From contig CALXUM010000005.1 in assembly GCA_944391685.1 (NCBI GenBank), positions 40,735 through 104,734 on the forward strand: a stretch of 64,000 nucleotides of DNA, read 5' to 3'. The stretch comes from an uncultured Alphaproteobacteria bacterium (lineage in GTDB: Bacteria > Pseudomonadota > Alphaproteobacteria > RF32 > CAG-239). How positions within the stretch are numbered: position 1 is the stretch's first letter; every line of letters starts with the position of its first letter. The position numbers were made by a program, and so were the translations under genes. Below, one piece after another: positions 16,492 through 26,218 of this stretch. The notes under the pieces were generated by a model. That model was given only the letters and a program-made list of their open reading frames with translations, was not told the origin of the DNA and did not search any database.

Positions 16492-17451
16492 TCAGCACCC
16501 GTTGAGGTGCTTTTTTTTATATTCTCTAAAAGCGTCGGTAATCATTTCCTCATCATTATATTGGGGTTGCCAATCCAAATCTTTTTTGGTTTTCGAGATG
16601 TCAATTACATAATCTTCATCGGCAATCATATATTGCTCTTTATACATAATCTCCAGTCCCATGGAACCCAACAAAGCCAAAATAGCTTTAATTCCTTTTC
16701 CCCAAGTAGGTATAACCAAAGAATGTGATCTCACATTGCGAATAAGTCCCTGCAAAAGGTTTCTTACTCTTGGAGGATTCTCCGACCCTAGATTATATTC
16801 ATTATTAGGCACACCTTTTTGAACCGCGGCAATGGCTGCTGTTGCACAGTCTGCCACCGCCACCATCTGATAACAATTTTTTCCGCTACCGATTGTCGGC
16901 ACCGGCAAATTAAGCTCAATCAACTTAAACAGCTTTTTCAAAATTCCCAAACGACCTCTGCCAATAATCATTCTTGGCCGAAAAATCGTAATCTTAAACC
17001 CTTTTTGCCTAAATTCTTGGCAAATATCTTCAGCAGCCTTTTTGCTTTGTCCGTAAAACCCAAATGGCTGACATGGGTGATCGGTTGTAATTGGCAAAAA
17101 TTGTGGCTTACCATAAACCATATCAGTGCTGAAAAATATCATCTTATCAGCCTTATCTTGCTGCATCTTTTCCAAAATATTGCGAGTTCCGTTTACGTTA
17201 ACCTCAAAGAAAAACTCTTTTCTTCCTTTTTTAGGGACTTTATGGTGATATTGGTTAGCCGCCAAATGAACCACAATATCGTCAGGCAAAAATTGAAAGT
17301 CAATAGGTTTTGTTATGTCTTGATAAAAATAAGGGGCCTCAAAGTCAGGTTTTTGAATATCTAAAATAACAAAATCATCATTTTTTTCATGCAGCTGATG
17401 AGCCAGCTCTTTTCCTACGAAACCTGCTCCACCGATAATAACAAATCTCAT
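16492..17451 (-). CDS. NAD-dependent epimerase/dehydratase (extended SDR)
   Basis: The 319-residue protein begins MRFVIIGGAGFVGKELAHQL, the GxxGxxG dinucleotide site of nucleotide-sugar epimerases. The catalytic pair is visible as YGQSKKA, with FFSTDMVYG before it. ATG 17451 overlaps the preceding stop (TAATG), so the longer frame from 17496 is not used. It is the last gene of the glycan operon. The substrate is unknown; a polyprenyl-linked pentose or a nucleotide sugar would fit the neighbours. Confidence 0.85.
   Translation of the reverse strand: MRFVIIGGAGFVGKELAHQLHEKNDDFVILDIQKPDFEAPYFYQDITKPIDFQFLPDDIVVHLAANQYHHKVPKKGRKEFFFEVNVNGTRNILEKMQQDKADKMIFFSTDMVYGKPQFLPITTDHPCQPFGFYGQSKKAAEDICQEFRQKGFKITIFRPRMIIGRGRLGILKKLFKLIELNLPVPTIGSGKNCYQMVAVADCATAAIAAVQKGVPNNEYNLGSENPPRVRNLLQGLIRNVRSHSLVIPTWGKGIKAILALLGSMGLEIMYKEQYMIADEDYVIDISKTKKDLDWQPQYNDEEMITDAFREYKKKHLNGC
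16494..16518 (+). terminator. Terminator of tRNA-Thr, embedded in the opposite gene
   Basis: AGCACC-CGTTGA-GGTGCT followed by eight T residues. The same bases encode the last residues (HLNGC and stop) of the convergent epimerase gene. Confidence 0.85.
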
Positions 17452-17831
17452 TATACCAACTCTCCGCTTCTGGTTAAAATAAATACTCCCAAACAAATAA
17501 TAAGAATACCGATAATCTTTTGCAAGGTAAGGGGTTCTTGTAGAATAAAATAAGCCAACACTGCAGTGATTATATAACCGATGCTCAAAAACGGATAAGC
17601 AATTGAAACATTAACTTTAGACAATACAACCATCCACAAAATAATGCTGATTGCATAACTGAACATTCCGGCCAATAAATAGATATTGGTAAACACAGCC
17701 AAAATCATATTAAAAATTTGTTCTGCATTAAGACTGATCTTTCCTAGCTTCAACATTCCTTGACGAATAAAAAGCTGAGCAAAAGCATTCAAAGCCACAC
17801 TTGATAAAATAAGAGATAAATTATAAAACAT
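17451..17831 (-). CDS. Small four-helix transporter (SMR/EamA half, ArnE/F-like)
   Basis: The 126-residue protein has four predicted membrane helices and the family ending AYFILQEPLTLQKIIGILIICLG. ArnE/ArnF-type proteins flip undecaprenyl-phosphate-linked aminoarabinose across the inner membrane. In this operon, next to a lipid-phosphate phosphoribosyltransferase, a lipid-linked sugar flippase role is a reasonable inference. Drug export (EmrE type) is the alternative. It shares a TAATG junction with the epimerase. Confidence 0.75.
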   Translation of the reverse strand: MFYNLSLILSSVALNAFAQLFIRQGMLKLGKISLNAEQIFNMILAVFTNIYLLAGMFSYAISIILWMVVLSKVNVSIAYPFLSIGYIITAVLAYFILQEPLTLQKIIGILIICLGVFILTRSGELV

Positions 17832-17839
17832 GATATCAC

Positions 17840-18718
17840 CTATATAATTTTAAGAAAAATAGCCAACACATATGCCACAAACAAAATACAAGCCAACATT
17901 AATCCCTTGTCTTTAAACAAATTTTCTGTTGGATCATCTGCATCAGATGATGAATTTAGAATATAAATATAACGAAACATTCCATACACCACAAAAATTA
18001 CGCTGTAAATCAGACGATTAGTGTCAAACCTATTCAAAGTTTGTGGCTCAAGCGTATACAGTGCATAACACATAATCGTTAATGTCGCAGTGATTATTAT
18101 ATATTGATTAACCATTGCTTCTGAGTACTTGGCTAAAACTTGTCTTGTATGGCTTCCGCTTTTTAACAGTTCTGATTTTCTCTTAGTAAAACCTAAAAAC
18201 AGAGCCAAAAACAATGTTGTCATAAAAATAAAGCTGGAAACCGGAACCTCAATTGCATATGCACCAGCATATACCCTCAAAATAAATCCCATTGCAATAG
18301 TCATAACATCAGCTAGAACAATGTGTTTGAGTGCAATTGAATAAAAAACGTTCAATATCACATAAACAACTATAACGATTGCGGTCTTGTCGTTTTCCAG
18401 AATGCCGATACAGATTAAAGAGAATACCAAAATTATTCCAGCATATACCCATGCTAACAAAGGGCTAATTCTTCCGCTGGCAATTGGACGATGTTTTTTA
18501 CGTGGATGCTGTGCATCTTTTTTCCGATCCATAATATCGTTTAATATATAAATGAAAGATGCTGCAAAACAAAAGGCAAAGAAAGCTAAAGTTGCATTTA
18601 TATCAGAGTTATAATCAATAAATTTCAAAGAAAACAACAATGGTGCAAGGACAAAAGCATTCTTAACCCATTGCTTAACTCTAATCAGCTTTAAAAAATC
18701 TCTTACCATACTAACCAT
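17840..18718 (-). CDS. UbiA-family decaprenyl-phosphate phosphoribosyltransferase-like protein
   Basis: The 292-residue integral membrane prenyltransferase has the first Asp motif NDIMDRKKDAQHPRKKHRPI and about eight membrane helices. The N-terminal RVKQWVKNAFV and the HPRKKHRPIASG sequence are typical of the group that transfers 5-phosphoribose from PRPP to polyprenyl phosphate, as in mycobacterial arabinan synthesis and rhizobial NoeC. It overlaps the pgpA end by 16 bp; Met at 18709 is an alternative start. It supplies a lipid-linked pentose precursor if the substrate inference is right. Confidence 0.82.
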   Translation of the reverse strand: MVSMVRDFLKLIRVKQWVKNAFVLAPLLFSLKFIDYNSDINATLAFFAFCFAASFIYILNDIMDRKKDAQHPRKKHRPIASGRISPLLAWVYAGIILVFSLICIGILENDKTAIVIVVYVILNVFYSIALKHIVLADVMTIAMGFILRVYAGAYAIEVPVSSFIFMTTLFLALFLGFTKRKSELLKSGSHTRQVLAKYSEAMVNQYIIITATLTIMCYALYTLEPQTLNRFDTNRLIYSVIFVVYGMFRYIYILNSSSDADDPTENLFKDKGLMLACILFVAYVLAIFLKII

Positions 18719-19191
18719 CCCGTATATGTATAAATCAAGTAAAGAACTATTGATGCATAAATTCCGGCAAACACATCATCAAGCATAACACCCCAAGCAT
18801 TTAATACTTTTGTGTCAGCCCATTTTGCAGGTTGAGGTTTCCAAATATCAAACAATCTAAATAATAAAAATCCAACCAGATAAACAGACCATGCATGCAA
18901 ATTGTTGTGCAAACTTTCTGCCACCAAGGCAAAAGACAAAAGTTGTCCGACAACTTCATCAATAATTATTATTGATGGGTCATGTTTGGTGTACTTCAAC
19001 ACTTCTTTAGAGGCAATAACTCCGATTATAAAACTAAACAAAGCAAGAGCAATAATTCCCCATACTCCGTAAAAATAAGCAGCCGCAAAAGCAAATGGTA
19101 AAGTGGCAAAAGATCCAGCAGTTCCTGATGCAAAAGGGAAGTATCCAACTCCAAACCCACTTACAGCGGTATAACACAAAAATTTATACAT
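18703..19191 (-). CDS. pgpA: Phosphatidylglycerophosphatase A family protein
   Basis: The 162-residue membrane protein fits PgpA (GVGYFPFASGTAGSFATLP at the N-terminus, IIIDEVVGQ, FRLFDIWKPQPAKWAD). The known reaction removes phosphate from phosphatidylglycerophosphate. Here it is sandwiched in a glycan operon directly before a phosphoribosyl-lipid synthase, so it could instead dephosphorylate polyprenyl-phospho-ribose-5-phosphate. That role is inference from context only. Confidence 0.87.
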   Translation of the reverse strand: MYKFLCYTAVSGFGVGYFPFASGTAGSFATLPFAFAAAYFYGVWGIIALALFSFIIGVIASKEVLKYTKHDPSIIIIDEVVGQLLSFALVAESLHNNLHAWSVYLVGFLLFRLFDIWKPQPAKWADTKVLNAWGVMLDDVFAGIYASIVLYLIYTYTGWLVW

Positions 19192-19194
19192 TAG

Positions 19195-21477
19195 TTAATT
19201 CCTTCTATTTCTATTTCTTCTAATTTTTGCTTTAAGCCTATTAAGTTCTCTTTGATTTGCAACCACAAGAATATAATTATCACTGACATATACAGAATTT
19301 CTTTGTGGCCAAGCTTCTGCTTTATTAAGAATAAAATCAGATAGCTCTCTATCCATTTTTTTATCATATTTTTCAATTAGTTGTCCTATTTTTATGTATT
19401 CATAATGAAAAAATTCAGGATACAAAAAATTAAACACAAACATAGGTTTACCTTTAAGTTGATAACGGAAATTCAACATTTCTCCCGATGCTTGATCATA
19501 TTTATCCGGATAATATTGTTGAGAAAATCCCTGAAATACTCCGACTTGCAAATAAGTATAATCTTTTTTTGAAGAATAATTTTCATTATAAGTAATTCTA
19601 TTTATCACGCTATAGTATAGCCTCATCTCATTATCAAAAGCAAGCTTCCATATTTTTTGAGCCTGTATATCATTAACTGAGCTTATAAAAATGGCAATAA
19701 CTATTAATAAATTTCCAATATTTTTAATCACAATATTGCCGTATTTCATAATTAAAGCTACACACAAAGCATAAAAATAAGTAATCCCAAAAAATTGGAG
19801 CCTAATTCCAAAAGCACTGTCAGAAGACGCCAACAAACCAGCCAATTGTGTTAAAAAGAGGGTCAATATTCCCATTCCCATAAAAATTACAAATTTATAT
19901 AAATTTAATAATGGCTTTTTAAACATTAAACGAGCAACAGAAACAATTGCAACAAGAATTATCCCCATCAAAACAAGTTTGTATTTTTCCGTTATAAAAG
20001 GGAACGTAGTTGTAAGTAAAGCAAAAGATATACTTAAGGTATCAAGAATTTTTTGCGGTAAATCTGCAATTTCAACAAATTTTGTATTATATGCGTTAGG
20101 ATCATATATTCCGTTATAGTATAAAATTTTTAATGTTATCACATATACAAAAGCACTGGCTAAAGCAACATATAAAACCCAAATATGAGAAAAGAAAGCT
20201 TTTTTACAAAACTCTTTGAATCTACCACTATCTATAAATTCAATAATTAACTTACCTAAAAAGACAACGGCTAAAGTAGTTAATGACGGAGAGTATGCCA
20301 AAAGAGAAAATGACAAAAACAAAAAGCTGCAAATGAAATAAAGCACTTTGTTTTTGCCTCGTTCATTTGGAATTTTATCAGCAAATATCAAAGATGATAT
20401 CATCAAAAAAGGCAATCAACCAAAATTCATGGTTACATGGGCATAAAACAACCAAGATAAAGTATATGGCTGCAACACCAAAAATAAAGCCAAAAGGATA
20501 AAAATATAAAATTTTCGAGGCAGTTGCCAATAAATTGCTAAAGCTACGGCTGAAAAAGCTAATCCGGTAAAATAAACAACATTATTTATAATAGGAAGTA
20601 ATTGCCCACCAAATATCTGAGGTATAACAACGGCAGTAAAACGTCCGAGAGCCCAAAGAGTTTTCCAGCTCAATCCGCTGTATATCCAAACAAAATCATG
20701 ATCTCCCCACAAAAAATGAACGGTATGATACAAGAACACAAGGTTAAGAACGATAAAAGTTATCCAAAAAGTCCTTTTCTACAGGGGATCAATTGATTTA
20801 TACTTACAAACAATAGCTTCTAACCAATCTTTAGAAAAAAATGACAAAATAGATTTAGATAAGTTTGTTTTTAAAATAATAGATTTAAGATAATTTATAA
20901 CTCTAAAAATATATAAACATGCATGGTTAAAAGTTTTTTTAGTGCATTCAAATCCTCTTGCCAACAATTTTTTACGTTGATTAAGAATAATAACTAAATA
21001 AAATAAACAAGCGCATACTAACGTCAAAAATAATTTATAAAAATTTATTTCAGACTTTCCTTTTACTTTAAAAGGTATTTTGTTAAAGATATAAGCATTC
21101 TCATCATCCGTAGATATCTTTAAGTCTTTAGATTCCAGAAACACAACATTCTTTCCTCGAAGAGATATGTTCTTAACTGAACTAACTCCGTCACCAAAAA
21201 TAATTTTTAATGAGCTTATTTTGTGATATGGAATAACAAAAGATATTTGGGATTTATCGGGGGATACTTCTATGGAAAAAGAGTTTTTTGTTGTAAAAAT
21301 TTTTTTGGAAGATGAACTGTAAAAAACTTCAATGTCAGATTCTGATTTAGCATTTAATGTAGCTGAAAAATCTATTACCTTATCGGTATAAAAATTATAA
21401 CCGCCAAGCACAAAAATTAAGAAAATGATTCCAAACTTTATTCTAGACAACTCAACCTCCAAGAACATAAACCCCAC
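19195..21477 (-). pseudogene. GtrII/GT-C type membrane glycosyltransferase broken by two stop codons
   Basis: One reading frame runs from 21477 to 19195, interrupted by TAG at 20779-20781 and TGA at 20416-20418 without any frame change. The N-terminal part has a membrane helix, a beta-rich extracytoplasmic domain and a second helix. Next comes a GtrII-like section (FLWGDHDFVWIYSGLSWKTL, GRFTAVVIPQIF, NNVVYFTG), and the TGA replaces what should be Trp in MNFG-x-LPFLM. The rest continues with about eight helices and a soluble tail. Such enzymes use polyprenyl-phosphate sugars. TGA is used as a normal stop nearby, so recoding is unlikely. Confidence 0.72.
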
Positions 21478-21607
21478 TCAACAGTTATATAAAATAAACC
21501 TAATTAACGTTCAAGAATTTTTTATCACAACCAACAGTTGATTCAACAAATTAACAGTCCTCAAAAATATGTGAATATTTAATTTAGTTAGATAAATATA
21601 TTATACT

Positions 21608-22605
21608 TTACAAAACCAAACATACTAAAGTTAAGAATAAAATGGCCAATATAACCAGTGTAAGTCTATAACAATATCTACTTATCTTAAGCTCTTTGAT
21701 TTTTTTAGCCCGCTTGCTATCGTTTTCTTCTAAAACAGATAAAATCTGCTTTCTTATCTTTTTCTGTTCTGAATATATTTTCTCCAACTCATCTTTTGTA
21801 GTGTTTTTAAGTTCAGATAAAAGCTGATTATAATACTTTCTTATAGCATTTGGAGCGTTGCGCTCATTTATATTAAGTTTCATCAAGTTATGCCTCAGTA
21901 AATCTTCTTCTTTCTTAGAAACTGAGATTTTTATTACATATTGCCATACATAAGAATGCCAATCACTAAATAAGAAATATTTGATATCATCAGACAATAC
22001 GCCATAAGGATCATTAGGCTGAGAGCCATTTTTATGCTTAGTGGTAAATTGACACTCGTCAATTTTTAATCCTGCTTCATTTAGGCTTTCGGCAATAGTC
22101 TTATAGGTAAACAAATGTATATGAGTTTCATCCAATAATCCAAGAGGAGTATACGTAAAATCATTAACTAATAGATTAGCTTTTATACTCATATGTGCAA
22201 CATTAGGTATTGACGCAATTATAAATCCATCATCTTTAACATACGTTTTTAATATTTTAAAAGTCTCTGTAGGATTATGCAAATGTTCCAAAACATCATT
22301 ACAAACAATATAATCGAATTTATTTTTATATTGAGAAAAACCATCTAAGGATAGTTTATCAATATCTACTTGATATACTTCCTTATGTGGCAGTTGTTTT
22401 AGTTATTTCTACTGATACTTGATTATATTCCATGCCCATACGTTTGAGCATTTTTAGATTCTTTTAGGGCAACACCCAAATCGCCGCAAGCACATCCAAC
22501 GTCTAAAACACAAGCATTATCATGCACACTTTTAACACTCATTGATCTTGGATTTACAGCATTCAAATCAATAAGAAGCTTATATTTTTTTCCATCTTCA
22601 TTCAT
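21608..22605 (-). pseudogene. SAM-dependent methyltransferase with two frameshifts
   Basis: Translating across three frames restores a class I methyltransferase. It starts at 22605, has motif I CVLDVGCACGDLGVAL, then YGMEYNQVSVEITK in a second frame and the IVCNDVLEHLHNP motif in a third. The breaks coincide with a GGG run near 22437 and an AAAA run near 22396, each needing removal of one base. The C-terminus is a coiled-coil stretch and one membrane helix. Either the gene is dead or the assembly has homopolymer errors. It lies between two glycosyltransferase genes and was probably a glycan methylase. Confidence 0.75.
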
Positions 22606-22636
22606 GTCAGAACTCTTTCATACCAAAGCTATGTAT

Positions 22637-24148
22637 TTAAATGTCGTACAACTTTTTTATCCACAGCCAATGCTTATCGTTAAAAATGTTATCATAACAA
22701 TTACAATAATTTGATGCTTTAGCATTTTTATATCTGGTATCATAATCTTCCACCATCGATACTGCTTGCCGTAATTTTTGCAACAAAGAATCTACGGATG
22801 GCTTGCCGGCAATAATATTATTGCAAATATTTTTTAATTCTTTCTCATCCTTATTCTTATATGTATTTGTTACAACAATAGCTCCTGATAAAGACAAATC
22901 AATTGGAACCATTGATGGATGAGGTGACAACATTAAAGATAGTCCAACATCAACACCTGTTATCCATTTTTTATATTCTTCAACAGACATGTATAGAAGG
23001 GCATGCATCTTTACACCATTAGAAAGATATAGTGTTCTTTCCTTTGCCCCTACAGAATAAAAATCCCAATCTTTTTTATTTAAAATACCTTGTTCTATTG
23101 CTTGAATTATTACATAAATTCCCAAGTCAAACATATTTCTGTCCCTTTTAGGACGTCCGTAAAACACAAAACGTTTTTTAGTCTCTCTATTATTTTTAAA
23201 TTCATTATATTCAGGTAAATTAGCAATTGCCGCCGTATCAAAAGTTTCATAAGATTTATTTTCGATATTTCCGATTTTTTCTTGAATAAAAAAATCTTTT
23301 AATATTTTCGTTGAGAACATAGCATTAAAGTTCATATCATAAGTGTTATCAATAATAGCACTTATTGATGAATTTGGATAAAATATAGGTTCATAATCTT
23401 GAATCATATAAATAAATTTTTTATTTTTGCAAAAACTTTGAAAATATTTTGCAAGATAAGCTGTATTCCACAAAGTGGCAACGAATATATCATTATCATT
23501 GATAAATATACATTTTTTTCTATCCTCTAAAGCCTCAAACTCAACATTATCAGGTAATTCTTCCAGTCCTGAAGATGTTTTTAGGGCATCTATATCAAAA
23601 TGCATATTTTCTGTTAACAGGAATCTAACATTATATCCTTTTTTCCACAAAAATTTTCCAAAATACAAAATCCCCAGACTTCCCGCGGTTAATGTAGATT
23701 TCCGTATTGTTGGCAATAATATGTTAAAAGAAGGTTTTCTTTTGTGGTTGTCTATTTTTATGGGAGGATATTCATCAAAATTTAATAGATTTTCCTCAAT
23801 TTTTTCCCTGTATGTTTTATCCTTTTGGGGCTCAGTATTCTTTAAATGACCATCCTTTATAAGGTGAAATAAAGGACACCAATTTTTATCCTTCAATTCA
23901 GGATATTTTTTTAGATACTTATTTCCATCAAAATTTGGATTAGGATTCCTTCCTTCTTTCCAGCCAAATTTCACATAATGTTCAACAGCGTTTTTTTTGT
24001 TATCTTTAACATCTGGATTATTATCTAAATACCATTTTTCATCAAACAAATTGGACTTTTTTATAAATTCAATCTGACGTATATCATTGTACTCATTTTT
24101 GCTAATCAAATGAATAAATCTTAGGATTTTAAATATAAAAAGTTTCAC
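22637..24148 (-). CDS. WsaF-like glycosyltransferase with N-terminal HYxxxGWKEGR repeats
   Basis: The 503-residue protein starts at GTG 24148 behind GGAGAGG. Residues 1-100 hold two copies of a ~45-residue module (SNLFDEKWYLDNNPDV ... HYVKFGWKEGRNPNP). The rest resembles the rhamnosyltransferase WsaF: SLGILYFGKFLWKKGYNVRF, FIYMIQDYEPIFYPNS, FVFYGRPKRDRNMFDLGI and VDVGLSLMLSPHPSMVPID. It would add rhamnose or a similar sugar to a surface polysaccharide. The repeat module is shared with two neighbours. Confidence 0.82.
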   Translation of the reverse strand: MKLFIFKILRFIHLISKNEYNDIRQIEFIKKSNLFDEKWYLDNNPDVKDNKKNAVEHYVKFGWKEGRNPNPNFDGNKYLKKYPELKDKNWCPLFHLIKDGHLKNTEPQKDKTYREKIEENLLNFDEYPPIKIDNHKRKPSFNILLPTIRKSTLTAGSLGILYFGKFLWKKGYNVRFLLTENMHFDIDALKTSSGLEELPDNVEFEALEDRKKCIFINDNDIFVATLWNTAYLAKYFQSFCKNKKFIYMIQDYEPIFYPNSSISAIIDNTYDMNFNAMFSTKILKDFFIQEKIGNIENKSYETFDTAAIANLPEYNEFKNNRETKKRFVFYGRPKRDRNMFDLGIYVIIQAIEQGILNKKDWDFYSVGAKERTLYLSNGVKMHALLYMSVEEYKKWITGVDVGLSLMLSPHPSMVPIDLSLSGAIVVTNTYKNKDEKELKNICNNIIAGKPSVDSLLQKLRQAVSMVEDYDTRYKNAKASNYCNCYDNIFNDKHWLWIKKLYDI

Positions 24149-24163
24149 GGCGCCTCTCCAATA

Positions 24164-26218
24164 TCATTTATAATAATCGAATATTGTTTGCATATTTTTA
24201 CGCATTTTTTCCAGAATAAAGTTATTTTTCATAGAAACAACACACCTTCGTATACGTTCCTCTCCGTATAACTGAGGTAATTTCTCTTCTCCGCTTTTCA
24301 TCAGAGGGACCCTCTTTTCAGGTGAATAGCTTTTTGATTTTTCATGGCAAACAAAAGTATCGGTGGTTACAATAGGGGTAAAACCAAGATTAACAGCCCT
24401 GAAACAATAATCGTTTTCTTCACCATATCCTTTGGGAAAATTGGTTTCATCAAAAACACCGACTTTATTTATACAATCTCTTGTTATTCCAAAGCAAAAA
24501 CCGTGTACCAAAGGCACATTTAAATAAATGCAGTTTTTTGAAAACTTTTCACACCATTCATTTATTTCATCAACCGATAACTTTTCGGGGATTAAGTTTA
24601 TAGCTGTTTGGTTGTTTTTGTCTTTTATACTTGGAACAGATTGTACTGAAGCCGCATTAGATAACGGTCCAACAATTCCAACACATGGAGATGAAAAAGC
24701 TGCTTTAGCCATTTTTTTTGACCAATTTTTGGTAACAATAGTATCGCTGTTTAATAAAATTACAAAATCAGCAGAGCTAGCTAACAATCCCTTATTGGCA
24801 GCTTTAGTATATCCAGTTGCTTCTTCGTTCCTAATCAAAACAAAGTTTTTATTTTTATTTACAATCATTTTTAAATAGTTAGCAGTTTTTTCTTCACTTC
24901 CATCATCAACAATAATAATTGTGTCATCCTTTTGACGATATTTAATCACAGACTCTAAGCAGTTTACCACATCATCATAAGCATTATGTACACAAATTAC
25001 AATATCCGTCTTCACACCAATGTCTAAAGATAAATCTTTATTAACAAAGTATGGATCCGTAATCTTATTTGATAATGTCTCTAATATAACTTTGGCAATG
25101 CTATCACCTTTTCCGTGTTTCGCTAATTCCACAGCCTCCATGTTTCTAACATTACATCCTCTGGGAGCAATAGGATACCATTCAATATTTGCTTTTTTTA
25201 AACAATAGTTTAATGACAATTGGTCCCTTTTACTGAATTTTTCTATTTCCGCCCACCAATAATTAAGGAAAGTACAGGTTTTTTCTTTTCTTAAATCAAA
25301 CATCATCCACCCTGTTTCAGCAAGATCATCGTGTTCAAAGCCATCACTTTTATAAAAATCAATTTGCTTCTTTATTAATTCATTGCTATCTTTATTAAGA
25401 TATTCACAACTATAAGCTTCCTGATATATGTTTGTTCTGATAGGATGATGCAATGCGGCAACTTCTTTTCCTGATTTAATAAAATCATTAACAAAAGGCA
25501 TCAAATCCTTACGTATTATTATACTAGCATCAAGCCAAATTGCTATATCATATTCTTTTAACAATGTGTGCGGATGCATTTTTATAAATCTACATATGCG
25601 AGTAGGATCCATATCCAAATAAGGGCAAGGTTTTATCTGCCAAACTCCGGTGTCTCTCATTGGTGTATTGGAAAAACAAATATAATCAATTTCAGGAGAT
25701 ATCACATCTGGCATTTTTAAGCTATCATAGTCATTAGAAATCGCCGTATATACAACCACTTTTATACCAGAGGAATTACTTCTGTTTTCCATATGCTTTT
25801 TATATTGTTTTATTTCATCTACATGAGCATTAATATTTTTCAAATACGATACATAATACTTGTTTTCATTAGTAATTTTAGTGCCGACCTTCTTTTTTGT
25901 AATTCTTTTTTCTTTTTTCCCATGTAGCTCATAATGCAATAATGGACAGATATTTGCCTTAGCAACATCTGGGTTAAGTTCTAGGTATGATTTGCCATCA
26001 AAAAAAGGTCCGGGTTCTCTACCTTCTTTCCATCCAAACTTTAAATAGTGCTTTGCAGCATCATGACATTTTCCTTTTAAGTCCGTATATTGCAATAAAT
26101 ACCAATTTTTATCAAACAAATCAGAGTTTCTAATAACATCCAAATATATTTTTTCGTTATATTTACTCTTATTTATTAAATGAAAAAATTTTGCAATTTT
26201 AAGTAATGTCAAATTCAT
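24164..26218 (-). CDS. Two-domain glycosyltransferase: repeat module, DUF616, GT2
   Basis: The 684-residue protein is a fusion. The N-terminal ~100 residues are the shared HYxKFGWKEGR module. Residues ~150-370 match DUF616 (VVYTAISNDYDSL, DPTRICRFIKMHPHTLL, IAIWLDASIIIRKDL), a glycosyltransferase-like fold. The C-terminal ~270 residues form a GT2 domain (DIVICVHNAYDDVVNCLESV, IIVDDGSEEKT, LLNSDTIVT). It overlaps the RgpF-like gene by ATGA. Two transferase domains suggest it adds two sugars in sequence. Confidence 0.85.
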   Translation of the reverse strand: MNLTLLKIAKFFHLINKSKYNEKIYLDVIRNSDLFDKNWYLLQYTDLKGKCHDAAKHYLKFGWKEGREPGPFFDGKSYLELNPDVAKANICPLLHYELHGKKEKRITKKKVGTKITNENKYYVSYLKNINAHVDEIKQYKKHMENRSNSSGIKVVVYTAISNDYDSLKMPDVISPEIDYICFSNTPMRDTGVWQIKPCPYLDMDPTRICRFIKMHPHTLLKEYDIAIWLDASIIIRKDLMPFVNDFIKSGKEVAALHHPIRTNIYQEAYSCEYLNKDSNELIKKQIDFYKSDGFEHDDLAETGWMMFDLRKEKTCTFLNYWWAEIEKFSKRDQLSLNYCLKKANIEWYPIAPRGCNVRNMEAVELAKHGKGDSIAKVILETLSNKITDPYFVNKDLSLDIGVKTDIVICVHNAYDDVVNCLESVIKYRQKDDTIIIVDDGSEEKTANYLKMIVNKNKNFVLIRNEEATGYTKAANKGLLASSADFVILLNSDTIVTKNWSKKMAKAAFSSPCVGIVGPLSNAASVQSVPSIKDKNNQTAINLIPEKLSVDEINEWCEKFSKNCIYLNVPLVHGFCFGITRDCINKVGVFDETNFPKGYGEENDYCFRAVNLGFTPIVTTDTFVCHEKSKSYSPEKRVPLMKSGEEKLPQLYGEERIRRCVVSMKNNFILEKMRKNMQTIFDYYK

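Noticed and set aside
20416..20418. TGA read as tryptophan throughout the genome.
   Set aside because: fliI, fliJ, the MscS gene and others end properly at TGA, and intact genes use TGG for Trp.
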